Assembly: GCA_018816945.1 (NCBI GenBank)
Contig: JAHIVC010000007.1
Span: 1 to 64,000, forward strand
Direction: 5' to 3'
DNA: 64,000 nt
Source: Bacteroidota bacterium
Lineage (GTDB): Bacteria; Bacteroidota; Bacteroidia; Bacteroidales; GCA-2711565
The notes under the pieces are model-generated. The model saw only the letters and a program-made list of their open reading frames with translations, was not told the origin of the DNA and did no database searches. Position 1 is the first letter of the stretch. Every line of letters begins with the position of its first letter. Made by a program: the position numbers and the translations under genes. This document shows positions 35,064-43,935 of this stretch, piece by piece.

Positions 35064-35097
35064 TATCTTTGTGTCATCTTTTTAATAAACTTAACAC
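35064..35097 (+). promoter_or_regulatory. nikR promoter -7 box with imperfect palindrome (possible NikR site)
   Basis: TATCTTTG (35064-35071) fits the TAnnTTTG -7 box. It runs into an imperfect 27-bp palindrome with ends GTGTCA (35071-35076) and TAACAC (35092-35097), two bases before the nikR ATG. Known NikR sites in other bacteria have GTGTGA/TCACAC-like ends, so autoregulation is possible, but the symmetry is weak. Confidence 0.4.
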
Positions 35098-35098
35098 G

Positions 35099-35500
35099 AT
35101 GCAAGTAAAACGATTTGGGGTTTCCCTGGAAGATGAACTATTAAAAAAGCTTGATCGCTTGGTAGAAGATCAAAAATTCCCAAATAGATCACAGGCCATC
35201 CGATATCTAATCAAAAAAGACTTAGTTGAAAATGAATGGGAAGGCAATGAAGAAGTGGCCGGAGCCATCGTATTGGTTTATGATCACCATAAACGCAATT
35301 TACAGAATGAATCAACCGAAGTGCAGCACGATTACCATCATTTAATTCTTTCGGTGCAACATGTGCATTTAAATCATGATAATTGTTTAGAAACCATTAC
35401 TGTTAAAGGAAAAGCATCTGAATTGATCGACCTGTCAAATAAGCTGATCGCCATTAAAGGGATCAAACATGGTCAGTTGGTAATGAGTACTACAAACTAA
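35099..35500 (+). CDS. nikR: Nickel-responsive regulator NikR
   Basis: 133 residues from the ATG at 35099 (the frame is open back to 35069). The N-terminal ribbon-helix-helix (MQVKRFGVSLEDELLKKLD, about 1-45) binds DNA. The C-terminal ACT-like domain has the high-affinity nickel ligands in the E. coli order: His in VQHDYHH (H76 equivalent) and HVHLNHDNC (H87, H89 and C95 equivalents). It senses intracellular nickel and usually represses nickel importers. It starts the operon that continues with the ABC importer 12 bases downstream, which supports nickel as the cargo. Confidence 0.93.
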   Translation: MQVKRFGVSLEDELLKKLDRLVEDQKFPNRSQAIRYLIKKDLVENEWEGNEEVAGAIVLVYDHHKRNLQNESTEVQHDYHHLILSVQHVHLNHDNCLETITVKGKASELIDLSNKLIAIKGIKHGQLVMSTTN

Positions 35501-35512
35501 TTTTTTTACACT

Positions 35513-36640
35513 GTGAGTAACACCTTTGTCATATTATTAACACGCTTATACAAGAAAACATCTCTTTTTATTTTTTTTTTAAGTCTACTTCTTAGTTCTT
35601 GTTTAAGTAGTAATCCTAAATCTCAAAAATCCGAAACCCACTTTATCACTGATATGAATGGACGAAATATTGAAATTCCCATTCGAATTAGGAGTGCAGT
35701 TGCCCATGGTGCAGGAGCTTTACGAATGATTTGTTATTTAGATAGAACCGACATAATCATTGGAGTCGAATCAAATGAAAAAAAACGCAATGTTCCTTAC
35801 TTGTATGCCTATCCTGAACTAAGAAATTTGCCAATTATAGGTACTGGAAATAACGCTGATCCAGAACTGATTGCAAGATTGCAACCTGAAGTCATTATTT
35901 GCACTTTCCTAAGCTCTTCCGAAGCGGACGAATTACAGAAAAGAACGGGAATTCCGGTGCTGTGTTTAAGTTATGGCGACTTCAATAAAAATGAAACTAA
36001 CTTTTATGAGTCTATGCGCCTTTTGGGAAGTATTCTTGAGAGAAACGAGAGAGCTGAATATCTGATTAATTATATTAAAAATGGCCTAAATAGTGTTGAA
36101 ATAGCATGTGATAAACACGCGTCAAGAGCAAGGGTATATGCTGGAGGAATTGCATTTCGTGGCTCACACGGAATAAATTCGACCGAACCATTATATGCTC
36201 CATTCAGATATGCTCACGCTTATAATGTTGCTGAAGGATTAGTTAACAACCCGAATTTTTCTGCTTCACAATTAAATAATGTGATTATCGACAAGGAGCA
36301 AATTATTAAATGGAATCCGGAGAAAATATTTATTGACATCTCAAGCTACACGCTTTCCGAGCCCGATTTGGATAAAAATTCAGTAGTTGGTAAATTGATT
36401 CCGGCTATTCAAAAAGATGAGGTTTATTTTTTACTACCTCATATCTGGCATTCTGTAAATTACGAACATATTTTAATCAACACATTTTATATCGCAAAGG
36501 TTTTGTATCCAGATATATATCCCGACATGGATATAAAAACGAAAGCCAATGAAGTTTACGAAGCCTTTTTAGGCAAAGCAATTTATGATAACCTTCTTGA
36601 TTTATATGGGATGGGTTGCCAGAAAATAAATGAGAAATGA
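35513..36640 (+). CDS. ABC importer substrate-binding lipoprotein (probable nickel or nickel-chelate)
   Basis: 375 residues from a GTG start. The signal ends in a lipobox (LSSC near residue 30). The mature part is a type III (BtuF/TroA-like) periplasmic binding protein: DMNGRNIEIP at its start, LQPEVIICTFLSS, and the block YAGGIAFRGSHGINSTEPLY near 210. Histidines in HGINST and LPHIWHSVNYEH could contact metal. Families of this shape bind iron-siderophores, cobalamin or nickel chelates. Position directly after nikR and before a NiCoT-like gene favours nickel. It overlaps the permease gene by 4 bases. Confidence 0.83.
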   Translation: MSNTFVILLTRLYKKTSLFIFFLSLLLSSCLSSNPKSQKSETHFITDMNGRNIEIPIRIRSAVAHGAGALRMICYLDRTDIIIGVESNEKKRNVPYLYAYPELRNLPIIGTGNNADPELIARLQPEVIICTFLSSSEADELQKRTGIPVLCLSYGDFNKNETNFYESMRLLGSILERNERAEYLINYIKNGLNSVEIACDKHASRARVYAGGIAFRGSHGINSTEPLYAPFRYAHAYNVAEGLVNNPNFSASQLNNVIIDKEQIIKWNPEKIFIDISSYTLSEPDLDKNSVVGKLIPAIQKDEVYFLLPHIWHSVNYEHILINTFYIAKVLYPDIYPDMDIKTKANEVYEAFLGKAIYDNLLDLYGMGCQKINEK

Positions 36641-37710
36641 GCAAGGAAATCATTAAAGAATATAAACAGTTTACCACCCGTAAAAGGCTTTTTATTTGGG
36701 TCAGTATTTTCCTGCTTCTACTCTTCATCGTTCTTGGATTATTGATTGGTGCTTCTTCTATTTCGTTGAATGAGATAGTTCAGATTTTAACAGGTAATAG
36801 CGAAGATGTGAACCGTCAAATTATTTTAAATATTCGCTTGCCCCGTGTTTTATCGGCAGTTTTGGCCGGAACCGCATTGAGTGTTTCAGGAACGGTAATG
36901 CAAAGCATTTTAAGAAATCCGCTGGGCTCGCCTTTCACATTAGGTATTTCAAATGCAGCCGCGTTTGGAGCTGCATTCGCGGTTATTATTTTAGGTGCCG
37001 GGAGTACACAAAGCAATGTGAACGATGCTGTTCTGATTAACAATCCTTACTTGATCACTATTTCAGCCTTTTTCTGGAGTTTGGTCAGCACAGCGATTAT
37101 TTTACTAATGGCACGATTTAAAGATGCATCGCCCGAAACAATGATCCTTACCGGAATTATATTGGGTTCATTGTTTATTGCCGGAACTACCGGGCTCGAA
37201 TATTTCGCGGAAGACGTGCAGCTTTCAACTATTGTCTTCTGGACCTTTGGTGATTTGGGCAGGGCCTCATGGCGCGAATTTTATATTTTATTGGCTGTCG
37301 TTATTCCTTCCCTGTTCTACTTTATGAGCAACCGATGGAACATCCGTTCTCTCAATACCGGTGACGAAACGGCAAATAGTTTGGGTGTAAATGTTGAAAA
37401 AACCCGTATAAAAGTCATGCTGGTGGCTTCGTTGACAACAGCAGTGGCTGTTTCCTTTTTTGGCATTATCGCATTTGTAGGTTTGGTTGTACCTCATTTG
37501 GTTCGAAAAATGATCGGAAGCGACGAAAGGTTTCTTATTCCGGCAACTGCACTTTTTGGAGGAGTATTTCTGTTAGCTTCCGATTTGCTGGCTCGTAGCA
37601 TCATTGCACCGATGGTATTGCCGGTTGGAATCCTCACTTCCTTCATAGGTGCACCATTATTCATTTTATTATTGTTCAAAGAAAGGGGGAAGGGTTTATG
37701 GTTAAGATAG
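36637..37710 (+). CDS. FecCD/BtuC-family ABC permease
   Basis: 357 residues with about ten membrane helices. FecCD-family blocks are present: NIRLPRVLSAVLAGTALSVS, GTVMQSILRNPLGSPFTLGI, and the C-terminal GIIAFVGLVVPHLVR, which faces the ATPase. It forms the membrane channel of the nikR-linked importer. The ATG overlaps the binding-protein stop and its own end overlaps the ATPase start by 13 bases, indicating coupled translation. Confidence 0.92.
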   Translation: MSKEIIKEYKQFTTRKRLFIWVSIFLLLLFIVLGLLIGASSISLNEIVQILTGNSEDVNRQIILNIRLPRVLSAVLAGTALSVSGTVMQSILRNPLGSPFTLGISNAAAFGAAFAVIILGAGSTQSNVNDAVLINNPYLITISAFFWSLVSTAIILLMARFKDASPETMILTGIILGSLFIAGTTGLEYFAEDVQLSTIVFWTFGDLGRASWREFYILLAVVIPSLFYFMSNRWNIRSLNTGDETANSLGVNVEKTRIKVMLVASLTTAVAVSFFGIIAFVGLVVPHLVRKMIGSDERFLIPATALFGGVFLLASDLLARSIIAPMVLPVGILTSFIGAPLFILLLFKERGKGLWLR

Positions 37711-38456
37711 AACTTAAAAACTTAGATTTTGCTTACAATGGCAGTTTGGTTTTGAAAAACATCAACCATCATTTTGAGCAAGGGAAATTAATCAGTATCG
37801 TCGGGCCAAACGGCTCGGGTAAAAGCACCATCCTTAAATGTATGGATCGCATCCTTCAACCTAAAAACGGAACCATTTATCTTGACGAAAGGAATATTAT
37901 AAATTTTCATGCTGAAGAATTAGCAAAAAAGATAGCTTATGTCCCGCAAAGCGAGGGTGGAACTTTTCCAGCTACGGTATTCGATTCGGTTTTGTTGGGG
38001 CGAAAACCGCACATTCAATGGTCGCCAAGACAAAATGACCTTGAAGTTACCGCCTCGATGATCGAAAAAATGAACCTCAAAAACATCTCCCTAAAGAGTA
38101 TAAACAAGTTAAGTGGCGGGCAACGACAAAGGGTTTTTATCGCCCGTGCCCTTGCACAGGAACCCGAAGTGCTTCTTTTAGATGAGCCAACGGCAAATCT
38201 GGATTTAAAACATCAGATCGCTGTCTTAAAAGTCCTTAAAAAACTCACTGAACAGGGCATCACTGTAATTATTGCCATTCATGATTTGAATTTAGCATTA
38301 CTATTCAGTGATCATTTTGTATTATTGAAAGATGGAGAGGTATTTGCAAGTGGCGAAAAAGAAATCATCACCAACAAAAACATTGAAAAACTTTATGACA
38401 TCAAGGTTAATATAATTAAACAGAAAGATAAAATATTCATCATTCCTTTATCCTGA
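37698..38456 (+). CDS. ABC importer ATPase (BtuD/FecE-like)
   Basis: 252 residues. Walker A is VGPNGSGKST (near residue 34), the Q loop is YVPQSEG, the signature is LSGGQRQRV (near 138), Walker B is LLLDEPTANLDL and the H loop is AIHDLNLALLF. It powers the FecCD-type permease. Overlap with the permease gene and a gap of only 4 bases to the TsaA-FmdE gene show that all belong to the nikR operon. Confidence 0.94.
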   Translation: MVKIELKNLDFAYNGSLVLKNINHHFEQGKLISIVGPNGSGKSTILKCMDRILQPKNGTIYLDERNIINFHAEELAKKIAYVPQSEGGTFPATVFDSVLLGRKPHIQWSPRQNDLEVTASMIEKMNLKNISLKSINKLSGGQRQRVFIARALAQEPEVLLLDEPTANLDLKHQIAVLKVLKKLTEQGITVIIAIHDLNLALLFSDHFVLLKDGEVFASGEKEIITNKNIEKLYDIKVNIIKQKDKIFIIPLS

Positions 38457-38460
38457 AAAA

Positions 38461-39552
38461 ATGAGAATCACAGAAATAGGTATCGTTAAAAACAATTTTG
38501 AAACTGAAAATAATCCGCACGAAATCAAAAAATACGAAAGTCGAATTATCATCAAAGACGAATTTTTAGAAGGCCTTGATCTTATTGAAGAATACGAATT
38601 CATCGATATTGTTTTTGATTTTGATCGATCTACTTCATATGAGATGACTGCAACCACACTCCGGGGCAATGTTAAAGGATTATTTGCTACTCGTAAACCT
38701 GACCGACCGAGTTCTATTGCAGTTACCACGGTCAAACTTTTGGAAAGAAATGGAAATTTGCTTCGGGTTATTGGTTTGGATGCCTTAAACAACACACCGG
38801 TCCTTGATATTAAACCAGTTGATTTCTCAATGGTTGAAGATAAAATGGACAAAATTAGATTGGATGAACTTAAAAATAATCCCCGAAGGGAAATCGTAAA
38901 TGATATTCTGCGCAACGATCTGGAAACCTTAATGATTAAAGCCGCGGCCCTGCATGGCCACTATTGTCCCGGAGTAGCATTAGGTGTTATGGCTGGGACA
39001 AAAGCCATGGGATTGATGCGCGAAACAGGTGATGGGATGGAAGATATTCTTGCTATCACTGAAACCAATAATTGTTTCAGTGATGGGGTTCAATTTGTAA
39101 CAGGCTGTTCATTCGGAAATAATGCTTTAATATTTAAGGATTTTGGGAAAACCGCTTTCACCCTTACCAAAAGAGATGGAAAAGGAATTAGAATTACCGC
39201 AAGAGCCGATGCGAAAGAATATATGCGTCAGGCTCATCCATTATTCACAGAAAGTTTTCAAAAAGTAGTAAAAGGACAGGATCATAGTAAGTATGAACTT
39301 TTAAAATTTAAAAAATACGGTCGTGATCGGGCATTTGCAACGTTAGGTTTGGATTTTGACAAATTATTTAAAATTGAAAATATTAAGGTCTCTATCCCGG
39401 CTTATGCACCATCTCACGAGAGTATTATTTGCAGAAAATGCGGGGAAAACACCATGAGTACAAGGGCTATCGGAGATTTATGTTTACCTTGCTCCGGAGA
39501 AAAATATGCAGAACTTAATGGAGCAGGAATAGTTATGAGTGATGAATTATAA
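38461..39552 (+). CDS. TsaA/TrmO-like domain fused to FmdE domain, in the nickel operon
   Basis: 363 residues with three parts. Residues about 1-125 match the TsaA/TrmO (YaeB) beta-barrel: TEIGIVKNNF at the start, FATRKPDRPSSIAVTTVKLL and ALNNTPVLDIKPV. Residues about 155-310 are an FmdE domain with the metal-site motif ALHGHYCPGVALGV. Residues about 320-345 form a zinc ribbon (CRKCG ... CLPCS). TrmO binds SAM to methylate tRNA; FmdE is named from formylmethanofuran dehydrogenase operons but is widespread with unknown role. Its place after the importer suggests work with nickel, perhaps making or handling a ligand (inference). Confidence 0.85.
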   Translation: MRITEIGIVKNNFETENNPHEIKKYESRIIIKDEFLEGLDLIEEYEFIDIVFDFDRSTSYEMTATTLRGNVKGLFATRKPDRPSSIAVTTVKLLERNGNLLRVIGLDALNNTPVLDIKPVDFSMVEDKMDKIRLDELKNNPRREIVNDILRNDLETLMIKAAALHGHYCPGVALGVMAGTKAMGLMRETGDGMEDILAITETNNCFSDGVQFVTGCSFGNNALIFKDFGKTAFTLTKRDGKGIRITARADAKEYMRQAHPLFTESFQKVVKGQDHSKYELLKFKKYGRDRAFATLGLDFDKLFKIENIKVSIPAYAPSHESIICRKCGENTMSTRAIGDLCLPCSGEKYAELNGAGIVMSDEL

Positions 39553-39640
39553 GTGATGAATTTTATTTTCAAAAAAATATCATTCACCATTTTTCAAATT
39601 CACCATTTCACCAATTTACCAATCAACTAATTAACCAATT
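39553..39640. repeat. Gap with CACCATTT / AATTNACCAAT direct words
   Basis: The 88-base gap before the permease gene contains repeated words (TTCACCATTT twice, and AATTTACCAAT, CAACTAATTA, ACCAATTA). No reading frame or clear promoter was seen. Confidence 0.4.
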
Positions 39641-40339
39641 ATGAACGACTTAAACGTTTTACTCGGAACAGCGGCAATCATTGCTTTCACCCATACCCTT
39701 TTTGGCCCCGATCACTACCTCCCTTTTATAGTGATGTCGAAAGCAAGAAAATGGTCCTTATGGAAAACCACCTGGTTAACAATTGCCTGTGGAATTGGTC
39801 ATGTTGGAAGTTCAATTGTACTTGGCGTTATTGGTATAGCTTTTGGGATTGGACTCTATAAAATTGAATTCTTCGAAGGTTTCCGTGGAAACCTTGCAGC
39901 ATGGGCCTTCATTATTTTTGGATTTGCCTATATGATGTGGGCATTTTATCGTATATATTTCAACAAACCACATAAGCATAAGCATTTTCACACAGATGGT
40001 CATTTACATGTTCACGAGCATACCCATAGCAACGAACACGATCATGTTCATCATAAAAAAATCACTCCCTGGATCTTATTTACCATTTTCGTGTTAGGGC
40101 CTTGCGAACCATTGATTCCTATTTTAATGTATCCTGCCGCTGAATTAAGTACCTTTGGTATCATTGCCGTAAGTGTAGTTTTCTCAGTGATAACCATCGG
40201 TACCATGCTGGGAATTGTTATCCTGGCAACCCTGGGTATTAATTTCCTTCCAATGGGAAAGTTAGAGAAATATATACACGTAATTGCCGGCGCAACCATC
40301 TTTTTAAGCGGAATAGCCATTGTATTTTTAGGCCTTTAA
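39641..40339 (+). CDS. NiCoT/UreH-like nickel-cobalt permease with His-rich loop
   Basis: 232 residues with six membrane helices. Helix 1 carries H18...D24-H25 (FTHTLFGPDHYLPF), close to the HX4DH signature of NiCoT and UreH-type permeases. A cytosolic loop at about residues 110-142 is packed with histidines, alternating as HKHKHFH and HLHVHEH, and would bind Ni2+ or Co2+. FVLGPCEPLIP is another conserved block. It follows the nikR-ABC-FmdE operon by 88 bases and is probably the second nickel transporter of the locus. Export (RcnA-like) instead of import cannot be excluded. Confidence 0.83.
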   Translation: MNDLNVLLGTAAIIAFTHTLFGPDHYLPFIVMSKARKWSLWKTTWLTIACGIGHVGSSIVLGVIGIAFGIGLYKIEFFEGFRGNLAAWAFIIFGFAYMMWAFYRIYFNKPHKHKHFHTDGHLHVHEHTHSNEHDHVHHKKITPWILFTIFVLGPCEPLIPILMYPAAELSTFGIIAVSVVFSVITIGTMLGIVILATLGINFLPMGKLEKYIHVIAGATIFLSGIAIVFLGL

Positions 40340-40426
40340 ATGAAATTTCAGATCTGATAATCTATTTTTTTATAAATTCGTTCAAAGCAAAGCTAATCTG
40401 CTAATTAACTAATTAAACTTTGAACC

Positions 40427-41437
40427 ATGAAAAAAACAATCATCATATTATTCGGTTTTTCCTTGATCCTGATTTTAGGTTGCAAGGCTAAAAGCCCAAT
40501 TGCAAAATCGGAAATCCCAAAATATTTCAAAATAGATCATACCCTTACAGCAGATCAAACTCACAATAAATTCAGTAGTATAATTGAGCCTGTTCTTAGG
40601 GTAAAATCAGGAGCAGTGATTGAAGTATTTACGGAGGAAGCCAGTGATCAGGAGCTAAATATCAACTCAACCAAAGAAGCTATTGGAACCATGAATGCTG
40701 ATTTGATCCACCCGATTACGGGCCCAGTTTATGTGGAAGGTGCTGAACCGGGAGATGTGATCACCGTAAACCTGCTTGAAATTGAAATTGGTGACTGGGG
40801 CTGGCTTGCTATCTTTCCTGGTTTTGGAATTCTTGATCAAGAATTTACTGAACCCTATTTGCGAAATTTCAAACTGGACGATAAGAATCGCACCATTAAT
40901 TTTAAGGATCATATTAATATTCAACTGAAGCCGTTTCCCGGAGTTATGGGCGTTGCCCCTCCCACCGACGAAATGTTAAGCACCATTCCACCTAGGGCCA
41001 ATGGTGGTAATATGGATAATCCATTTTTGGTTGAAGGCACCCTCGTGCATTTTCCTGTTTTTGTTGAAGGAGCTTTATTTTCAATAGGAGATGGTCATGC
41101 TGCACAGGGATTGGGTGAAGTTTGTGGAACAGCTATTGAAGCTCCGATGAGGATCGTATACAGAATTACCTTAGAAAAAGGAGGACGTTCAATACCAGAA
41201 CCTGAATACGAAAATAATGATTATTATGCCGTATCAGCCTATGGAACCACTTTGATCGAGGCATCCCAAAAGGCCACCAAATATATGGTTGATTATTTGG
41301 AAAAAGAATTTTATCTGAGCCGTGAAGAAGCTTATTTGTTATGTTCAATTGCTGGAGATTTGCATATTGCCGAAGTGGTCGATCTTCCTCATTATTTAGT
41401 TAGCATGCACATTTCAAAAAAAGTGCTTGGCTTATAA
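40427..41437 (+). CDS. Acetamidase/formamidase-family lipoprotein
   Basis: 336 residues with a lipoprotein signal (lipobox ILGC near residue 20). The body matches the FmdA_AmdA family: LIHPITGPVYVEGAEPGDVI, GVMGVAPPTDE, PPRANGGNMDNPFLVEGT, FSIGDGHAAQGLGEVCGTAIE. The family hydrolyses short amides such as formamide to ammonia and the acid. A surface-anchored form is unusual because the well-studied enzymes are cytoplasmic. It sits 87 bases after the nickel permease gene; a shared function is not evident. Confidence 0.9.
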   Translation: MKKTIIILFGFSLILILGCKAKSPIAKSEIPKYFKIDHTLTADQTHNKFSSIIEPVLRVKSGAVIEVFTEEASDQELNINSTKEAIGTMNADLIHPITGPVYVEGAEPGDVITVNLLEIEIGDWGWLAIFPGFGILDQEFTEPYLRNFKLDDKNRTINFKDHINIQLKPFPGVMGVAPPTDEMLSTIPPRANGGNMDNPFLVEGTLVHFPVFVEGALFSIGDGHAAQGLGEVCGTAIEAPMRIVYRITLEKGGRSIPEPEYENNDYYAVSAYGTTLIEASQKATKYMVDYLEKEFYLSREEAYLLCSIAGDLHIAEVVDLPHYLVSMHISKKVLGL

Positions 41438-41551
41438 CTTCTAATAAGGACTATAAGGGAGAAAAAAGGACTTTAAAATCGACTATTCTGGAGACAAGCT
41501 GCGAGTAATTATTAGTTTTCCTATATTTACGTCAAATAAAAACATTCCATT

Positions 41552-41836
41552 ATGAATGATATCATAACAATTGAAGGGAGAGCATATCAGGCTTACCACA
41601 TTCCAACACAAAATACCAGCATTTTATTACTATTTGGGAAAAATGGTTTTTTAGCTTGTGGATATATCAATATTGAAATAGCAAATAAGCGTGATGATGC
41701 CTGTGCTATTATTACAGGCATCAAAACTGTCGACGAACTATTGACTTCCGAAGTAAAAATGGTGAGTAGTGCCGCCCGTAAAATCGGCGTTATGGAAGGA
41801 ATGACAGGGAAAGAAGCACTCATGTTGATGTCTTGA
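41552..41836 (+). CDS. DUF1805 (YunC-like) protein
   Basis: 94 residues matching the YunC/DUF1805 fold: FLACGYINIEIANKRDDACAIITGIKTVDELL and the end IGVMEGMTGKEALMLM parallel B. subtilis YunC (GYIMCG..., GVRTIEQLL, PGVPGKEALL), given here in pieces. The function is unknown. It has its own short upstream gap and is followed by an amino-acid permease gene 50 bases later. Confidence 0.8.
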   Translation: MNDIITIEGRAYQAYHIPTQNTSILLLFGKNGFLACGYINIEIANKRDDACAIITGIKTVDELLTSEVKMVSSAARKIGVMEGMTGKEALMLMS

Positions 41837-41886
41837 AATTTTAATAAAATACCGGGTTTTCATAAAATTACCAACACACATCAACT

Positions 41887-43209
41887 ATGGAAGAGAATGA
41901 AGGCTTGAAGAGAGAAATCGGAGTATGGGGGCTGGTTTCCAATTCAATCAATATAATTGTTGGTGCAGGGATTTTTTTAATCCCTGTTATTGTTTTTGAA
42001 CGATTAGGTACAGGAAGCATTTTAGCATTTATAATTTGTGGTATCCTGATGATGCTTATCATGTTAAGTTTTGCGGAAATTGGCACCAGGATCACCAAAA
42101 CAGGCGGGGCTTATTCTTATATCGAAGAAGCATTTGGTAAGTATGCAGGATTCCTCACCACCAATATTTTCATCTTTGGGGCATCTGTTATGGCTAATGC
42201 GGCAGTGGCAAATGGATTGGCCGACACACTGGCTTATTTTTTCCCGATTTTTACGATACAATGGGTTAGGATACTTCTCTTTTTTTTAATATTCAGCGGA
42301 TTGGCCTATTTGAATGTAAAAGGGATCAGTAAAGCCATGTCCTTGGTTAAATTTGTGACCATTGCCAAATTAAGCCCCCTTATCTTGATAATACTGTTTG
42401 GTTGGATTTATATGAAACCTGCTAATCTGGCCTGGACTTTCACCCCTACTCTATCAGATGTTGGTGAAATGTCGTTGATATTAATTTTTGCTTTTGTAGG
42501 TGCTGAAACTGCCTTGAATGTGGGTGGCGAAATAAAGAACCCACAAAAAACCATTCCAAAAGGAATCATCCTAAGTATTTTAGCTGTTGTATTACTTTAT
42601 ACCAGCATTCAAATTACTGCCCAAGGTATTCTGGGGAACGAGTTACTTGATTTCAGAAGTGCTCCACTGGCTGAAGTTGCAATGCGAATGATTGGCCCGA
42701 TTGGTGCAACAATCGTGATCATTGGGGCTTCATTCTCCATGTTCGGCAACCTGAGCGGGATGACCTTAAATATGCCACGTGTATTGTATGCCGCTGCCCG
42801 CGACAAGGTGGTCCCTATAAAATCACTTGCTCACATCCATTCTAAATATGCCACCCCTAATGTATCAATAATCGTTTATGCAGCAATGGGTTTCATCTTT
42901 GCAGTCACAGGAGAATTTAAAGAATTGGCCATTTTATCGAGTGTTTCTTATTTAGTGATTTATCTTGGTGTCGTATTAGCTGTAATTAAATTCAGACACA
43001 CTAGTGGTACCCGATCAATAGATACATATCTCACACCGGGAGGATACATCATTCCTGCAATCTCTGTAATCGTTATCATTTGGCTCTTTACCAATCTGGC
43101 TTGGGCAGAGGTGAAGGCAATGCTTATTTTTATTGGGATATTAAGTATTATTTATTTGCTTGTTCAATTGTTTAAGAAGAATTCAGTAGTTAGTAGTCGA
43201 CATATATAG
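41887..43209 (+). CDS. APC-family amino acid permease
   Basis: 440 residues with about 12 membrane helices. The helix 1 motif is NSINIIVGAGIFLIP, with the unwound GAGIF segment that binds the amino acid backbone; helix 6 has FAFVGAETALNVGGEIKNPQKTIPKG. It moves amino acids or polyamines across the inner membrane, by proton symport or exchange. The substrate cannot be predicted. Confidence 0.92.
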   Translation: MEENEGLKREIGVWGLVSNSINIIVGAGIFLIPVIVFERLGTGSILAFIICGILMMLIMLSFAEIGTRITKTGGAYSYIEEAFGKYAGFLTTNIFIFGASVMANAAVANGLADTLAYFFPIFTIQWVRILLFFLIFSGLAYLNVKGISKAMSLVKFVTIAKLSPLILIILFGWIYMKPANLAWTFTPTLSDVGEMSLILIFAFVGAETALNVGGEIKNPQKTIPKGIILSILAVVLLYTSIQITAQGILGNELLDFRSAPLAEVAMRMIGPIGATIVIIGASFSMFGNLSGMTLNMPRVLYAAARDKVVPIKSLAHIHSKYATPNVSIIVYAAMGFIFAVTGEFKELAILSSVSYLVIYLGVVLAVIKFRHTSGTRSIDTYLTPGGYIIPAISVIVIIWLFTNLAWAEVKAMLIFIGILSIIYLLVQLFKKNSVVSSRHI

Positions 43210-43240
43210 TACACTTTTATCTTTTCATTGTTCAAATAAA

Positions 43241-43819
43241 ATGGCCAAAGTAAAAATAGTTTGCATCGGCGATAGTTTAACCGAAGGATACCAGATTCCG
43301 GCAGGAAGTTGCTGGCCAAACTTATTGAATCAGAAATCAGCTTACGAAGTTATTAATTCGGGCATTTGTGGTGATACAACAGGTGGTATGCTCGCACGAT
43401 TTCATGAAATGGTGATCGTGCACAAACCAAATTATGTAATCATTTTGGGAGGGACGAATGATATCTGGTTTAACATTCATGATCATCAGATTATTAGCAA
43501 TATTTTGGCAATGACCCGCCTTGCCCGTCATTATAAAATCCAATCCATCATTGGTATACCTACTCCTTTCTATTTGCCACAGGCAGATGAAGGAAGTCAT
43601 TTCTTCATGGATCTAAAAGGGATGTACCTGCGCCTTCGCGAATACATTCAAACCTTGAAGCGATTTGCTTTGGATGATAATCAGCCAATCATTGATTTTT
43701 CTTTAAACATGCATGCCGGATTATTCCTGGAAGATGGATTACATCCGAATAAAGAAGGACATCAAATTATGGCAATTAATGCCAAAGAAAGCTTATCCGG
43801 CATTTTATTAAAACAATGA
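43241..43819 (+). CDS. SGNH-hydrolase esterase (TesA-like)
   Basis: 192 residues. SGNH blocks are complete: block I CIGDSLTEGYQ (Ser near residue 11), block II Gly in SGICGDTTGG, block III GGTNDIW (Asn), and block V DGLHPNKEGH (Asp, His). It has no signal peptide. The layout resembles TesA/arylesterase-type lysophospholipase or thioesterase enzymes. It follows the permease gene by 31 bases. Confidence 0.9.
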   Translation: MAKVKIVCIGDSLTEGYQIPAGSCWPNLLNQKSAYEVINSGICGDTTGGMLARFHEMVIVHKPNYVIILGGTNDIWFNIHDHQIISNILAMTRLARHYKIQSIIGIPTPFYLPQADEGSHFFMDLKGMYLRLREYIQTLKRFALDDNQPIIDFSLNMHAGLFLEDGLHPNKEGHQIMAINAKESLSGILLKQ

Positions 43820-43935
43820 AAGGAAATAAAAATGTCAATTTGAAATTCTCGATTTTCAATTTGAAAAATAAAGGGTTTCTTAAATTAAAAATTGTAAATT
43901 GAAAAGCGAAAATTATCAATTTAAAAACTTCTTTC
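43820..43935. repeat. Gap of AATTTGAAAA / GATTTTCAATTT words
   Basis: This 116-base gap has direct and inverted short words (TTCAATTTGAAAAA, AAATTGTAAATTGAAAAG, AATTATCAATTTAAAAAC). It is typical of the short-word gaps seen elsewhere in the window and has no coding capacity. Confidence 0.45.

Noticed and set aside
38448-38915. Minus-strand frame of 155 residues
   Set aside because: Serine-rich shadow of the TsaA-FmdE gene; the plus-strand product is clearly real.
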